Positions 18,964-28,515 are shown, counted from the first letter of the stretch. The stretch is 64,000 bases of DNA from JBDFMH01 sp047238125 (GCF_047238125.1 NZ_JBDFMH010000001.1:496001-560000); one strand, 5' to 3'. The notes: generated by a model not told the origin, from the sequence alone. Made by a program: numbers and translations.

Positions 18964-19938
18964 ATGGAGATCGTCGCGGCGGATATCGGCGGCACGCATG
19001 CGCGCTTCGCGATCGCCGAGGTGGCCGAAGGGCGTGTCGTGCGCCTGGACGAGGCCGTCACGCTGAAGACGGCCGAGCATGGCAGCCTGCAACTGGCGTG
19101 GGAGGCATTCGCCCGCGAGATCGGCCGCCCCCTGCCGCGCGCAGCCGGAATCGCGGTCGCCAGTCCGATCCAGGGTGAAGTCCTGAAGCTCACCAACAAT
19201 CCGTGGATCATCCGTCCGGCAATGATCGCGCAACGGCTGGGCCTGGACGATCATGTCCTCGTCAACGATTTCGGGGCGGTGGCCCATGCCGTGGCACAGG
19301 TTGCGCCGGATCAGTTGCGGCATCTCTGCGGCCCCGATCAGCCGATTCCTGACGAGGGCGTGATCAGCATCGTCGGGCCGGGCACTGGGCTGGGCGTGGC
19401 GCTGCTGCTGCTGCGCCGCGACGGCCGTAATCACGTGATCGAAACTGAGGGCGGTCATATCGACTTCGCGCCGCTCGACCGCATCGAGGATGCGATCCTG
19501 GCGGATCTGCGCGCCAAGTTCCGGCGCGTATCGATAGAGCGGGTCGTGTGCGGTCCGGGGCTGGTAAACATTCACGCATCGCTGGCTGCGATCGAAGGGC
19601 AGCCGGTCCCCGCGCGTGATGACAAGGCGCTGTGGGCGGCGGCGCTTTCCGGGGCCGACAGTCTTGCGGTCGCAGCGTTGGATCGCTTCTGCATGAGCCT
19701 GGGTTCGGTCGCGGGAGACATCGCGCTGGCGCAGGGCGGCCGCGCCGTCGTCATCGCCGGCGGCCTCGGGTTGCGGATCGCTGACATGCTGCCAAGCTCC
19801 GCCTTTGCGCAGCGCTTCACCGCCAAGGGGCGGTTCGAAACGCTGATGTCGAAGATCCCGGTGCGATTGCTTGTCCACCCGCAGCCCGGCCTGCTCGGCG
19901 CTGCCGCCGCCTTTGCCGAACATCTGGCACGCGACTGA
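18964..19938 (+). CDS. glk: Glucokinase
   Basis: Phosphorylates glucose with ATP. It has 324 residues with the phosphate loop ADIGGTHARF at 6-15, the glucose-binding segment VLVNDFGAVAHAV, the EGGHIDFAP stretch and GPGTGLGVA. The start at 18964, two bases after the edd stop, gives the normal N-terminus; longer frames reach into edd and are not credible. As last gene of the operon it completes a glucose to KDPG route short of the aldolase. Confidence 0.96.
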   Translation: MEIVAADIGGTHARFAIAEVAEGRVVRLDEAVTLKTAEHGSLQLAWEAFAREIGRPLPRAAGIAVASPIQGEVLKLTNNPWIIRPAMIAQRLGLDDHVLVNDFGAVAHAVAQVAPDQLRHLCGPDQPIPDEGVISIVGPGTGLGVALLLLRRDGRNHVIETEGGHIDFAPLDRIEDAILADLRAKFRRVSIERVVCGPGLVNIHASLAAIEGQPVPARDDKALWAAALSGADSLAVAALDRFCMSLGSVAGDIALAQGGRAVVIAGGLGLRIADMLPSSAFAQRFTAKGRFETLMSKIPVRLLVHPQPGLLGAAAAFAEHLARD

Positions 19939-20286
19939 CTAGTCGATCGGCCAGCCAACGCGGATCAGCGTTCCGTCCGGGTCGCTGACCGCGAACTCCA
20001 GCAGGCCCCATGGTTTTGGTTCGGCTCCAACGCCCATCGCCTCCGCGAGAGCCGCGACATCTGCGCTGTACAGATACACGCCATGAGTATTGCGTGCAGG
20101 ATCGACCGATCCGGGCGTTACCGCGGTGAGATGCAGGCTGGCGCCGTTCGCATCGTGCATAATGCAATAGCCATGGTGCGGGTAAAAGGCGCTGACCTTA
20201 AAGCCGAGCCGTTCGTAGAAGGCGCGACTGGCGGCGAGATCGGTCGCCGGCAGGATCGCCACGGCCCCATGCGTGATGTCGGTCAT
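19939..20286 (-). CDS. VOC-family (glyoxalase/bleomycin-resistance fold) protein
   Basis: A 115-residue single-domain vicinal-oxygen-chelate protein: an N-terminal beta-alpha-beta unit with ILPATDLAASRAFYERLGF and a C-terminal unit ending in AVSDPDGTLIRVGWP. It resembles the bleomycin-binding subgroup in size and layout, but such similarity does not prove drug binding. Its stop codon abuts the stop of glk on the other strand with no gap. Confidence 0.8.
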   Translation of the reverse strand: MTDITHGAVAILPATDLAASRAFYERLGFKVSAFYPHHGYCIMHDANGASLHLTAVTPGSVDPARNTHGVYLYSADVAALAEAMGVGAEPKPWGLLEFAVSDPDGTLIRVGWPID

Positions 20287-20331
20287 CTCTTGTCCTCCGC
20301 CCGGTTCCTGAACTAGCGGGCGAGGGGATGA

Positions 20332-20625
20332 TCAGTCGAGCTGGATCTCGATGGGCGTGCGGCGGGGCGCGGCCGATCCTTTCGCGCGGAGCGCCGCGCG
20401 CGCTGCCGGTGAAAGCGGTGCATCGCGGAACTCGGCCCAGTTGATGTCGCCGGGCTGGCGCGGTTTCCACACGATCGCCTTGCCACGCGGCACCGGATGC
20501 CAATCGCTGTCGTGGCTGCGAATGAGATCGCACCCGCAAGCTGCGCAGCGGCCGAAGAAATGACCCGCGTTGAAGACCGGATCGGGCAATGCGCGATGCC
20601 TGCCCAGCTTGCAGAAAATGCTCAA
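20332..20625 (-). CDS. Small CxxC-type protein, unknown function
   Basis: A 97-residue basic protein with a possible zinc-ribbon half near the N-terminus (C5, then CAACGC at about 27-32) and a proline- and arginine-rich C-terminus. The start is a TTG at 20625 with GGGAG about 8 bases upstream. It follows astB on the same strand after a 58-base gap. Its function is not recognised; the Cys-rich part suggests metal or nucleic-acid binding. Confidence 0.55.
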   Translation of the reverse strand: MSIFCKLGRHRALPDPVFNAGHFFGRCAACGCDLIRSHDSDWHPVPRGKAIVWKPRQPGDINWAEFRDAPLSPAARAALRAKGSAAPRRTPIEIQLD

Positions 20626-20682
20626 CGGCCGGCTCCCTGACTGAATGCCAGACCAATCTGCCGGAAAATGGTTAACCGCCGG

Positions 20683-21951
20683 TCACCGCAATTCCTGCAG
20701 CATCAGGCAATCGAGCAGTGCGGCGCGAGCCGTTTCCGCTTCGCTCCAGAAACCCGGGTCGGCGAGCATGTCGAGCTCGACCCGGTCAGGCCAGTATCCG
20801 GCGATCACGTCCGCGATCCGATCGAGCTTCCCGGCATCCACCAGGAAGCGGGGATCCACACGCGCGGGATCGGCCACCACGCGCAGCCGCAGGCAGGCCG
20901 GGCCGCCGCCATTGGCCATGGATTCGCGGACATCGACGACGTCCAGCCGGCGGATCGGGCCGTTGCCGGCGATCATGTCCTGCAGCCAATTCCAGACCGA
21001 TGGCGTTTCGCGCGCTTCGCTGGGCAGGATCAGGGCGCTTTCGCCGGACGGCAACGTCACCAGCTGGGCGTTGAAAAGATAGCTGGCGATCGCGTCGGCA
21101 AGGCTGACCGCGCCTGCCGGCACCTCGACGATCTCGACATCGGGCATGGCGCGGCGCAGATCGGCATGGAAGCTGAGCCGATCGGCAAACGCCTGCTCGT
21201 GCGCAAACAGCACGCGGCCATTGGCCACTGCCACGACATCATTGTGGAAGGCGCCGGCCGCGATTGCTGCGCTCGATTGCTCGGCGAACAAGGTTCGCGT
21301 GGAATCGAGCCGGTGCGCCCGCGCCACGGCACGGCTCGCCTCAACATGCTGGCGGGCAGGGAAAGGGCCCCCAGCGACGCCATACACGAACACCTCCACT
21401 CCAGGCGCATCATGCGAAGCCGCGAGCCGCATGTGATTGGCTGCGCCCTCATCACCGAACGGCGGCGGCACCGGCCCGTGAACTGCGAAGGCATCCGTGT
21501 CCGCAAACGCGGTCCGCAGCTGGTCCAGCGTCTCGGGCCATTCATGACTGCGGTGGGGCATCGTCACCAGATTGGCGACGGTCAGATGACAGCGACCATC
21601 GTCGGTGTCCGGCGCGGGCGAAACGGTCGCGGCGTTCGCCGCCCACATCGGCGACGCGGACAGCGCATTGGCGAGCAGACCGTGCGATGCGGTCTCGGGC
21701 GTCGTGGCGAGCGACTGCAGCCAGGCCCGATCCGGCCGACGATGCGGCAGCAGGATGCCCTGATCGAGCCCGAGCGCGAGATTGGCGCGCATCTTGGCGA
21801 TGCCTTGCAACGCGGCCGCCCGCGGTCGCGATACCGCGCCGGCATTGCGGGTAGCGGCCAGGTTGCCGAGGCTCAAACCGGCATAATTGTGGGTCGGCCC
21901 GACGATGCCGTCGAAGTTAATCTCCACCAGGCGGCGGTCAGCGTGCGACAT
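20683..21951 (-). CDS. astB: N-succinylarginine dihydrolase
   Basis: Second step of the arginine succinyltransferase pathway: splits N2-succinylarginine to succinylornithine, CO2 and ammonia. With the start at 21951 it has 422 residues, close to the usual 440. It opens with VEINFDGIVGPTHNYAGLSLGN, a hallmark of AstB, and has GGPACLRLRV near the C-terminus. GGAG lies 8 bases before the ATG. The start overlaps the end of astA by 14 bases. Confidence 0.95.
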   Translation of the reverse strand: MSHADRRLVEINFDGIVGPTHNYAGLSLGNLAATRNAGAVSRPRAAALQGIAKMRANLALGLDQGILLPHRRPDRAWLQSLATTPETASHGLLANALSASPMWAANAATVSPAPDTDDGRCHLTVANLVTMPHRSHEWPETLDQLRTAFADTDAFAVHGPVPPPFGDEGAANHMRLAASHDAPGVEVFVYGVAGGPFPARQHVEASRAVARAHRLDSTRTLFAEQSSAAIAAGAFHNDVVAVANGRVLFAHEQAFADRLSFHADLRRAMPDVEIVEVPAGAVSLADAIASYLFNAQLVTLPSGESALILPSEARETPSVWNWLQDMIAGNGPIRRLDVVDVRESMANGGGPACLRLRVVADPARVDPRFLVDAGKLDRIADVIAGYWPDRVELDMLADPGFWSEAETARAALLDCLMLQELR

Positions 21952-22951
21952 GAACGATCTCCGCGCCCGCCACCACGCCCAGCGCATCGGCGCCGTCCTG
22001 ATCCATGATCATGTCATCGCCATCTGCAATCGTGGCATAGGCGGATCGAAAGCTCGCGAGCCGGCCGGTCGCTGCGATCACGCGTCGCCCGTCCACCGCT
22101 GCGGCGGTTGCCGACAGCTTGCCGTCATGCGCGCCCTTGACGGTGCGCAACTCGTCAACCTTCGCGGCCATCGTCGGGCCGCCGTCGAAGATGTCGACAT
22201 AGCCTTCGTGGCGGAATCCCTCCTCCTCCAGCATCCGCATGGCTGCGCGACCGGAAGGGTGGGGCAGGCCGATCACGTTTCGGGCAGGCTCGGGTAGCAT
22301 CGCGGTGTAGATCGGATGCTTCGGCATCAGATCCGCGATGAACTGGTTGCCATGCTTGGCATTGAATTCGTCGGCTTCCTGGAAACCCATGCCGAAGAAC
22401 TTGCCGGCCAGCCCATCCCAGAAGGGCGATCCGCCAGCCTCGTCGATCACGCCCCGCAGCTCGGCGATCACTTTGTCGGCGAAGCGGGCGCGATGCTGGC
22501 GAATGAAGAGATAGCGGCTGCGCGCAAGCAGCATGCCGAGCCCGCCGGCGCGCTCGCGCGGGTGGAGGAACAGGCCGCCGACCTCGGAGCAGCCTTCATA
22601 ATCGGTCGTCAGCCCCAGCATTTCGGCCCGGAAGGTGCGGCCGAGTTCCTTCGACGTCTGGCTGAGCACACCCTGGCGATAGCTGTAGAATGGCCATTTC
22701 TGGCCCACCTTGCTGAAGATCTGCGCCGTTCCGGCGACCTGCCCGCTCGCCCGGTCCTCCAGAATCAACAGATAGAGATCGTCGCCCGGCGCATCGTCCG
22801 CTTTGGCGAAGGCGGCCGCCGATGCGGCGAGTTTGGCGGACAGCGCATCGCGATCGGGCGGCAGGTTGGTGAAGCCGCCCCCGGTGAGCTTTGCCATTTC
22901 GTAGAGCGCGGCCAGATCGTCCGGCCGCGATGCCCGGATCACGAAGCTCAT
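21938..22951 (-). CDS. astA: Arginine N-succinyltransferase
   Basis: First step of arginine catabolism by succinylation. It has 337 residues, normal for AstA, with a GNAT fold. Features include FVIRASRPDDLAALYEMA at the start, FTNLPPDR, FYSYRQG and CSEVGGLFLHPRERAGGLG. The start at 22951 overlaps the stop of the upstream M20 peptidase gene by 4 bases (ATGA). An earlier frame extension to 23245 lies inside that gene and is not real. Confidence 0.95.
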   Translation of the reverse strand: MSFVIRASRPDDLAALYEMAKLTGGGFTNLPPDRDALSAKLAASAAAFAKADDAPGDDLYLLILEDRASGQVAGTAQIFSKVGQKWPFYSYRQGVLSQTSKELGRTFRAEMLGLTTDYEGCSEVGGLFLHPRERAGGLGMLLARSRYLFIRQHRARFADKVIAELRGVIDEAGGSPFWDGLAGKFFGMGFQEADEFNAKHGNQFIADLMPKHPIYTAMLPEPARNVIGLPHPSGRAAMRMLEEEGFRHEGYVDIFDGGPTMAAKVDELRTVKGAHDGKLSATAAAVDGRRVIAATGRLASFRSAYATIADGDDMIMDQDGADALGVVAGAEIVHVAR

Positions 22952-24159
22952 GGCCGGCCGCGCTCGGCGATACGGGCGATTACGAGCGCCGACAGCATTG
23001 CGCGCTCGGCCAGGCTTTCCACGATCAGATACTCCTCCCCCGAATGGATCGCGCCGCCGCGAACCCCCATCGTATCGACTACGGGCACCCCGCAGGCGGC
23101 GATGTTGTTGCCGTCGCATACTCCGCCCGATGGCCGCCAGTCGATGGCCTGGCCGAGCGCCGCACCGCAGTCCCGCACCAGCCCGAACAATCGCTCCGCA
23201 TCGGGCGTCAGCGGCTTCGGCGGCCGCCCGAAGCCGCCATGGCAATGGATCGCGACATCATGCTCGGCCGCAACCATCGCGATCGCGGCATCGAGATGGG
23301 ATCGGGCGCGGGCCTGGTCTTCGGGCGTCGCCGGCCGCATGTTCACGCGCAGCACGGCATGGTCGGGCACGACGTTGTTCGGCCCGCCGCCTTCGATCCT
23401 GGCCGGATTGACCGACAATCGCGGCCCGGCGGCCTTTGCCAGGCGCAGCGCAAGATCCGCGGCGGCGACGACGGCGTTGCGCCCGTCCTGCGGGTTGCGC
23501 CCGGCATGCGCCGCCCGTCCGGTGACGACGATCGAGAAATTGCCGCTGCCGGGCCGCGCACCGGCCAGCGTGCCATCCGGCAGCGCCGCCGGCTCGTAGG
23601 TCAGCGCCGCCGCCTTGCCCTGCGCGCAGGCAGCGATCAGCGGCGCCGATCCCGCCGATCCCACTTCCTCATCGCTGTTGATGAGCAACTGATAGCCGAG
23701 CCGGGCGGCCGCGGGATGGCGCTCGACTGCGGTCAGCGCGGCCAATGCTACCGCGATACCGCCCTTCATGTCCGCCACGCCGGGTCCGTTGAGCGTCCCG
23801 TCATCCATCCAGCGCAGCGCCTGAAACGGATGATCGGGCGCGAACACGGTATCCATGTGCCCCGTCAGCAGAATCTGAACAGGTGCCTGCGGTCGCACGC
23901 TGAGCAGCAGATTGCAGCCATGCGCGATCGGGCGGGTCCGCCCGTCTCCGTCCACCGCATCCACGGGCGCCGCATCGAGCAGTTCGACTTCGCCAGGCAG
24001 CGCCGCGCACGCATCCGCCAGCAGACCCGCCATCGTGGCGAGCCCTGCCAGGTTGCGCGATCCGCTGTTGATCGCGGACCATGTCTCGGTGTGCGCCAGC
24101 ATCGGTTGCGCGGCGGCGCATTCGAGCATCGCCTGGTCGTCACGGGTCAGTTCATCCAT
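22948..24159 (-). CDS. M20-family metallopeptidase, possibly in arginine catabolism
   Basis: A 403-residue zinc hydrolase of the M20 (glutamate carboxypeptidase/ArgE-DapE) type. Metal and catalytic residues are His101 and Asp103 in GHMDTV, Asp130 in GVADMKGG, and Glu163-Glu164 in SDEEVG. It is first in the M20-astA-astB operon, overlapping astA by 4 bases. It has no similarity that I can see to AstE of the M14 fold, but by position it may cleave succinylglutamate or another acylated product. That role is inferred. Confidence 0.85.
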   Translation of the reverse strand: MDELTRDDQAMLECAAAQPMLAHTETWSAINSGSRNLAGLATMAGLLADACAALPGEVELLDAAPVDAVDGDGRTRPIAHGCNLLLSVRPQAPVQILLTGHMDTVFAPDHPFQALRWMDDGTLNGPGVADMKGGIAVALAALTAVERHPAAARLGYQLLINSDEEVGSAGSAPLIAACAQGKAAALTYEPAALPDGTLAGARPGSGNFSIVVTGRAAHAGRNPQDGRNAVVAAADLALRLAKAAGPRLSVNPARIEGGGPNNVVPDHAVLRVNMRPATPEDQARARSHLDAAIAMVAAEHDVAIHCHGGFGRPPKPLTPDAERLFGLVRDCGAALGQAIDWRPSGGVCDGNNIAACGVPVVDTMGVRGGAIHSGEEYLIVESLAERAMLSALVIARIAERGRP

Positions 24160-24210
24160 CGACCGGGTCTAGCGGCTCACAAGCGGCGGGTTAAGCCCTC
24201 CGCTGCCGGC

Positions 24211-24855
24211 TCAGGCTGGTGCCGGGATCCTGCGATCGATCGTTACCCGGTCCGGTGTGGCTGGATCGAATGTCAGCTCGGTCACGACCTGGCCTTTGGT
24301 GCCGAGCCACAACATAGTCGCGGCATTGCGGGCCGAAATGGCCCACGGCGATAGCCGCGTCAGTTCGCGGATGATGCTCTCGTCGCTGGCGCACAGCCCT
24401 GATCTGGTTGTGTCGGTGCAGTGAAAGCGCGGCGTCTTTTCATTTAGCCGCAACTGTCTCAATCGTTCGAGCGCTGCGAAGCCACGTGCTGGCTCCACGC
24501 CCGAATTCAGGTGCACATATTCCGAATTGGCGCAGGTTTCCGCCACGAGCGCGGCGATTTCGCTCGTGCTCGATATGCCTGACAGGATCGGTGCCCGATC
24601 GGGTCCATCGGCCTGGAAGCGCGCGTGCCAACGTCGCCGGGTACAGCCTGGTCCATCTTTCCGAGCGCGCTCGACGAATTCTAGCCGCCTAAGGCCGGGC
24701 GGCTCCAGTCCGCCGATCGCCGGCGTCTCAACAGAATCGATTGGTTGATGATCCTGATCACGAAGTACGGTTTCGCCGGCTTTTGCGGGTGGCATCCGTG
24801 CAATGTCAGAAAGCGTGGGGGCAGATTGAAGTAGCAGCAGGACGGCAGCAATCAT
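24211..24855 (-). CDS. Hypothetical exported protein
   Basis: A 214-residue protein starting with a short hydrophobic segment (MIAAVLLLLQSAPTL), which may be a signal peptide. Three cysteines in the mature part could form disulfides. The segment after residue 170 (LSPWAISARNAATMLWLG) looks like a folded domain end. An upstream in-frame start at 24885 would bury the signal, so 24855 is preferred. No family is recognised. Confidence 0.55.
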   Translation of the reverse strand: MIAAVLLLLQSAPTLSDIARMPPAKAGETVLRDQDHQPIDSVETPAIGGLEPPGLRRLEFVERARKDGPGCTRRRWHARFQADGPDRAPILSGISSTSEIAALVAETCANSEYVHLNSGVEPARGFAALERLRQLRLNEKTPRFHCTDTTRSGLCASDESIIRELTRLSPWAISARNAATMLWLGTKGQVVTELTFDPATPDRVTIDRRIPAPA

Positions 24856-24946
24856 TTCGGCTTTCCGTGCAAATGGCGGCCACATCCTGCCCGTTTCAAC
24901 GGGCTGATGCTAGCTTCGCGCCGACTCGCAATCCGAAGGACCGGAC

Positions 24947-26035
24947 ATGACCGATCGCATCCGAACCGCTTTCATTGGCCTGAACCCACAATCGCACTGG
25001 GCGGCCTCAGCGCATATGCCCGCACTGCGTGCGCTGTCCGATCGCTTCGATGTCGTCGGCGTCGCCAATAGCAGCGCCGAAAGCGCGCGCCGGTCTGCCG
25101 AGGCGTTCCGGCTGCCCCATGCCTTCGCGGACGCCGACGCATTGATCGAATCAAGCGAAGTGGATCTGGTGGTGGTAACCGTGAAGGTGCCGCATCATTT
25201 CGATCTGGTCAGCAAGGCGATCGCGGCCGGCAAACATGTCTATTGCGAATGGCCGCTCGGCAACGGGCTGGCGGAAGCGGAGGCGCTCGCGCGCCTGGCC
25301 GAAGATGCCGGGATCGTGGCGGCGGTCGGCACCCAGGCGCGGGTCGCGCCCGAGATCCTGCATCTCGGTCGGCTGATCGCCGATGGCTATGTCGGAGATG
25401 TGCTCTCTACGACGATCGTGGCGGACGGAAACGCCTGGGGGCCGCAGGCGACGTCCGACTATGCCTATCTTTACGACGCGTCCAACGGCGCCACCATGCT
25501 GACGATTCCGATTGGCCACACGCTGGCGGGCGTGCGCGATGTGCTCGGCGAAGTCGGTGCGGTCGATGCGCGCTTTGCAGTGCGCCGGCCCGATATCATG
25601 ATCACCGATACGAGCGAGCGGCTAACTGCGACATCGCCCGATGATGTGATCGTGATGGGCGCGCTGGAAAGCGGCGCGACGCTCAGCATCCATTATCGCG
25701 GCGGCCGCTCGCTTGTCACGGGACTGCTGTGGGAAATCTGCGGGACGGAGGGTGACATCCGTGTCACCGGTGCCAACGGGCATACCCAGCTCGTCGATCT
25801 GTCGCTGCATGGCGCCCGCGGCGATGCGACCGAGCTCGAACCGCTCGTGCCACCTGCCGACGCCTATGCCGGCCTGCCCGAAGGTGCTGTCGCCCGCAAC
25901 GTCGCCGCGCTCTATTCGCGCATCGCCGAGGATATCCGCACCGGATCGCGGACCGCACCAAGCTTCGCCGATGCCGTCGGGCTGCACCGCGTCATCGACC
26001 GGATCGAGCAGGCCGCGGCGGATGGCGGCGCCTAG
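24947..26035 (+). CDS. Gfo/Idh/MocA-family oxidoreductase
   Basis: A 362-residue NAD(P)-dependent dehydrogenase. The N-terminal Rossmann domain has VDLVVVTVKVPHHFDLVSKA and the cofactor-contact segment GKHVYCEWPLG, where the usual EKP reads EWP. The C-terminal alpha/beta domain follows. Relatives act on sugars, inositol or galactose derivatives, but the substrate cannot be read from the sequence. It stands alone; its stop overlaps the stop of the convergent DUF481 gene. Confidence 0.85.
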   Translation: MTDRIRTAFIGLNPQSHWAASAHMPALRALSDRFDVVGVANSSAESARRSAEAFRLPHAFADADALIESSEVDLVVVTVKVPHHFDLVSKAIAAGKHVYCEWPLGNGLAEAEALARLAEDAGIVAAVGTQARVAPEILHLGRLIADGYVGDVLSTTIVADGNAWGPQATSDYAYLYDASNGATMLTIPIGHTLAGVRDVLGEVGAVDARFAVRRPDIMITDTSERLTATSPDDVIVMGALESGATLSIHYRGGRSLVTGLLWEICGTEGDIRVTGANGHTQLVDLSLHGARGDATELEPLVPPADAYAGLPEGAVARNVAALYSRIAEDIRTGSRTAPSFADAVGLHRVIDRIEQAAADGGA

Positions 26036-27042
26036 AAGCTGTAGACCAACGTCGCCCGGCTCTGCGTATCGAGTGTGTCGCGGCCGAGCGGCGCATCAGG
26101 CTGGTACTGGATATTGTAGCTCAACCTGGCTTTCAGCGCGCCGATCAGTCGTGTGTCGAGCGCGGTCGTGGCCAGCGCGTTGCTCGCGCCTTCTTCCAGA
26201 TAGACCGACGCGTTCTGCGTCAGGTTCAACGTGGGCGACACCTTCCAGCGAAAGTCGAACGAGGCGCGGCCGGCGAACCGGGTTTCGTCTTCGGCGGCGA
26301 TGAAGCCTGTGTGGCGAACTGCGGGGCCGCCTTCGATCGACAGGTTGAGCTCGTCGCCCTTCAACACTGCATAGCCGATTCCCGAGCCCACGGTGTAGCG
26401 GCTGGCATAGCCCAGGAAGCGATCCCGCTCATATTGGGCCAGGCCGTAGGCATAGAGGCGGTCGTCGACCTTATAGTTCGGCTGGTAGCTGGCATTCACC
26501 CGCTCCGCGGTCGTGACGCCGAAGTTGCGCTGCACCTCCGCACGGCCGACCAGCTTGTGGCGCCAGTCGATCCCCTCGCGTTCCAGGGACACCGCGCCGT
26601 ACAGGCCGAGCGCATCGGTATTGCCGGTCGAACGCGTCGCGCCGAGCTCGACCGAGCCCTTGAAATAGTCGAGCGGGCCCGATGCGCGCAGCGCCGCGAT
26701 TCGCTCGCGCTCGATCCGTGCCGCTCGCTCGGCAACCCGCGCCAGATAGGCGGTGTGGATCTCCTCGATCTTGGGGGCGGTTTCCGGATTGGTCGCCTTG
26801 GCGAACTTCACGACCGCCGCGACCGCCTGGGTATCACCCGAATCGATCGCCGCATCGATCACCGCGCGCACCGTATCGGGCAGTTCCGGTGGCGCATCCG
26901 GCAGCCGATCGGGCGCTAGGATCGGCAGCGGCGAGGGTGGGGGCGCAGCGAAGATCACGACTGTCGTGGGCGCGGCCATCATGGGCGGGGCGGGCGGAAT
27001 CGGCATCGTGGCCGCCTGCGCGGCGATCAGGATCGCAAGCAT
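26032..27042 (-). CDS. DUF481 (YdiY-like) outer-membrane protein
   Basis: A 336-residue exported protein. A short hydrophobic N-terminus and a proline-rich stretch (about 12-55) lead to a helical region and then a C-terminal beta-barrel starting at DYFKGSVELGATRSTGNTD, the typical opening of DUF481 barrels. Alternating strands follow and the chain ends in phenylalanine, the outer-membrane assembly signal. Function of the family is unknown; some members respond to acid or salt. Confidence 0.8.
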   Translation of the reverse strand: MLAILIAAQAATMPIPPAPPMMAAPTTVVIFAAPPPSPLPILAPDRLPDAPPELPDTVRAVIDAAIDSGDTQAVAAVVKFAKATNPETAPKIEEIHTAYLARVAERAARIERERIAALRASGPLDYFKGSVELGATRSTGNTDALGLYGAVSLEREGIDWRHKLVGRAEVQRNFGVTTAERVNASYQPNYKVDDRLYAYGLAQYERDRFLGYASRYTVGSGIGYAVLKGDELNLSIEGGPAVRHTGFIAAEDETRFAGRASFDFRWKVSPTLNLTQNASVYLEEGASNALATTALDTRLIGALKARLSYNIQYQPDAPLGRDTLDTQSRATLVYSF

Positions 27043-27067
27043 GGGATCGGCTAACTCCGTGCCGTCT

Positions 27068-27538
27068 TCAGAGATGGGCGCGGAATGCTTCTAGCACATC
27101 GGCGTAGAGCTGCCGCTTGAACGGCACGATCATATCGACGAGATCGCCCGGCTCGGCCCATTTCCAGGCGCGAAATTCGGGATGGGGCGTCTGGATGTTC
27201 ACATCCGCGTCGGTCCCCAGGAAGCGCATCAGGAACCAGCGCTGGCTCTGGCCGCGATAGCGCCCCTTCCAGACTTTCGTCTGCAGATCGGCCGGCAGCT
27301 CGTAGAGCAGCGGCTCGGGCGCCTTCGCGACGATATCGACCAGCCGCCGGGGAATACCGGTCTCTTCCTCGAGCTCGCGATAGGCCGCCGTCTCGGCATC
27401 CTCGCCGTCGTCGATCCCGCCCTGCGGCATCTGCCAGGCATCCAGCGCATTATCGAGCCGTTGCCCCACGAACACCTTGCCCTCTGCATTCAGCAGCATG
27501 ATCGCGGCTGCGGGCCGATAGGGCAGGTGATCGGTCAT
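27068..27538 (-). CDS. rppH: RNA pyrophosphohydrolase (Nudix)
   Basis: Removes pyrophosphate from 5'-triphosphorylated RNA and so starts mRNA decay; some relatives act on dinucleoside polyphosphates. It has 156 residues. A complete Nudix box lies at 40-62 (G-x5-E-x7-REL-x-EE-x-G-I). The N-terminal YRPAAAIMLLN and the WQMPQGG motif are typical of RppH. The start at 27538 overlaps the stop of the upstream hydrolase gene by 4 bases (ATGA). Confidence 0.92.
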   Translation of the reverse strand: MTDHLPYRPAAAIMLLNAEGKVFVGQRLDNALDAWQMPQGGIDDGEDAETAAYRELEEETGIPRRLVDIVAKAPEPLLYELPADLQTKVWKGRYRGQSQRWFLMRFLGTDADVNIQTPHPEFRAWKWAEPGDLVDMIVPFKRQLYADVLEAFRAHL

Positions 27539-28515
27539 TGGCCGGCCGCCTGCGCCATCACCCGGTTCGCCTCCGCCTCGACGATCATCGTCTTCAGCAC
27601 GGCCAGGCTGGCGGCGATATCGGCGCGGCCGGACGGCATGGCCTGGCGCAAGGTCGCGAAGGCGTGGATCGTCCCGATCGCCTCGCGATAGACGGTGGGC
27701 ACGCCCGCCGCGATCGTCTTCGCGGCATAGGCGCGGCCCTGATCCAGCAGCGGATCCAGGCTCGCCGTCAGCACCAGCGTGGCCGGCATGCCGCTCTGGT
27801 CGGCCAAAATCGGGCTGGCGCGCCAATCCTTCGGATCAGTCGGGTAATGGCCGTCGAACCAGGCCATCATCGGCTTGGTCAGGAAATAGCCTTCGCCGAA
27901 TGCGTCGAACGACGCATAGTCGCGGGCCGGGCCGACCGTGGGATAAATCGGCCATTGTGCGATCACCGGCACCGCCGCCGGATCGTCGCGCAGTGCCAGA
28001 GCGCTCGTGATCGTCAGCAGCCCGCCTGCACTGTCGCCGGCCAGCACAAGCGACGTCGGCTTCAGGCCCAGCGCATCCGGCGCGCTGGCAACCCAGCGGG
28101 CAGCGGCCTCGGCATCGATCTGCGCGCAGGGAAAGCGATGTTCCGGCCCCATCCGGTAATCGACTGAGACGACGGGCAGATCGAGCGTGCGCGAAATCTC
28201 CGCGCACAATGGGCCGACGGTATCGAGATCGCCGATCACGAAGCCGCCGCCATGATAATAGACGACCACCGGGCCAGGCGGACGATCGGGGTTGGCATCG
28301 AACAGCCTGAGCCCGATCTTGCCGCCTTCCGGTCCCGGCATCGACAGATCGCGCATCAGCGCGATCTCGCCAACTGGAACCTCGGTCAGCTGGCGCGCGG
28401 CGCGGTTGTTGGCGCGCACCGTAGGCGGATCGAGCGTATGCAGCGGCGGCGCATCGAGCCCCTTCAGATAGTCGAGAAAGGCGCGGACATCTGGGCGGAT
28501 CACGGGTTCGGTCAT
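27535..28515 (-). CDS. Alpha/beta hydrolase, hormone-sensitive-lipase type
   Basis: A 326-residue esterase-like enzyme. The oxyanion motif HGGG is at 88-91 and the nucleophile Ser162 is in GDSAGG. The acid Asp is probably in TASLDPLLDQG and the histidine in GTIHAFA. Bacterial HSL-family members hydrolyse short acyl esters; the natural substrate is unknown. It is the first gene of a two-gene operon with rppH. Confidence 0.88.
   Translation of the reverse strand: MTEPVIRPDVRAFLDYLKGLDAPPLHTLDPPTVRANNRAARQLTEVPVGEIALMRDLSMPGPEGGKIGLRLFDANPDRPPGPVVVYYHGGGFVIGDLDTVGPLCAEISRTLDLPVVSVDYRMGPEHRFPCAQIDAEAAARWVASAPDALGLKPTSLVLAGDSAGGLLTITSALALRDDPAAVPVIAQWPIYPTVGPARDYASFDAFGEGYFLTKPMMAWFDGHYPTDPKDWRASPILADQSGMPATLVLTASLDPLLDQGRAYAAKTIAAGVPTVYREAIGTIHAFATLRQAMPSGRADIAASLAVLKTMIVEAEANRVMAQAAGQ

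Noticed and set aside
19939..20286. Naming the VOC protein a bleomycin resistance gene
   Set aside because: The fold is shared by many enzymes; size alone does not show drug binding.
20668..24354. Long rightward frames opposite astB, astA and the M20 gene
   Set aside because: Composition is His/Arg rich without motifs; the opposite strand holds well-matched enzymes.
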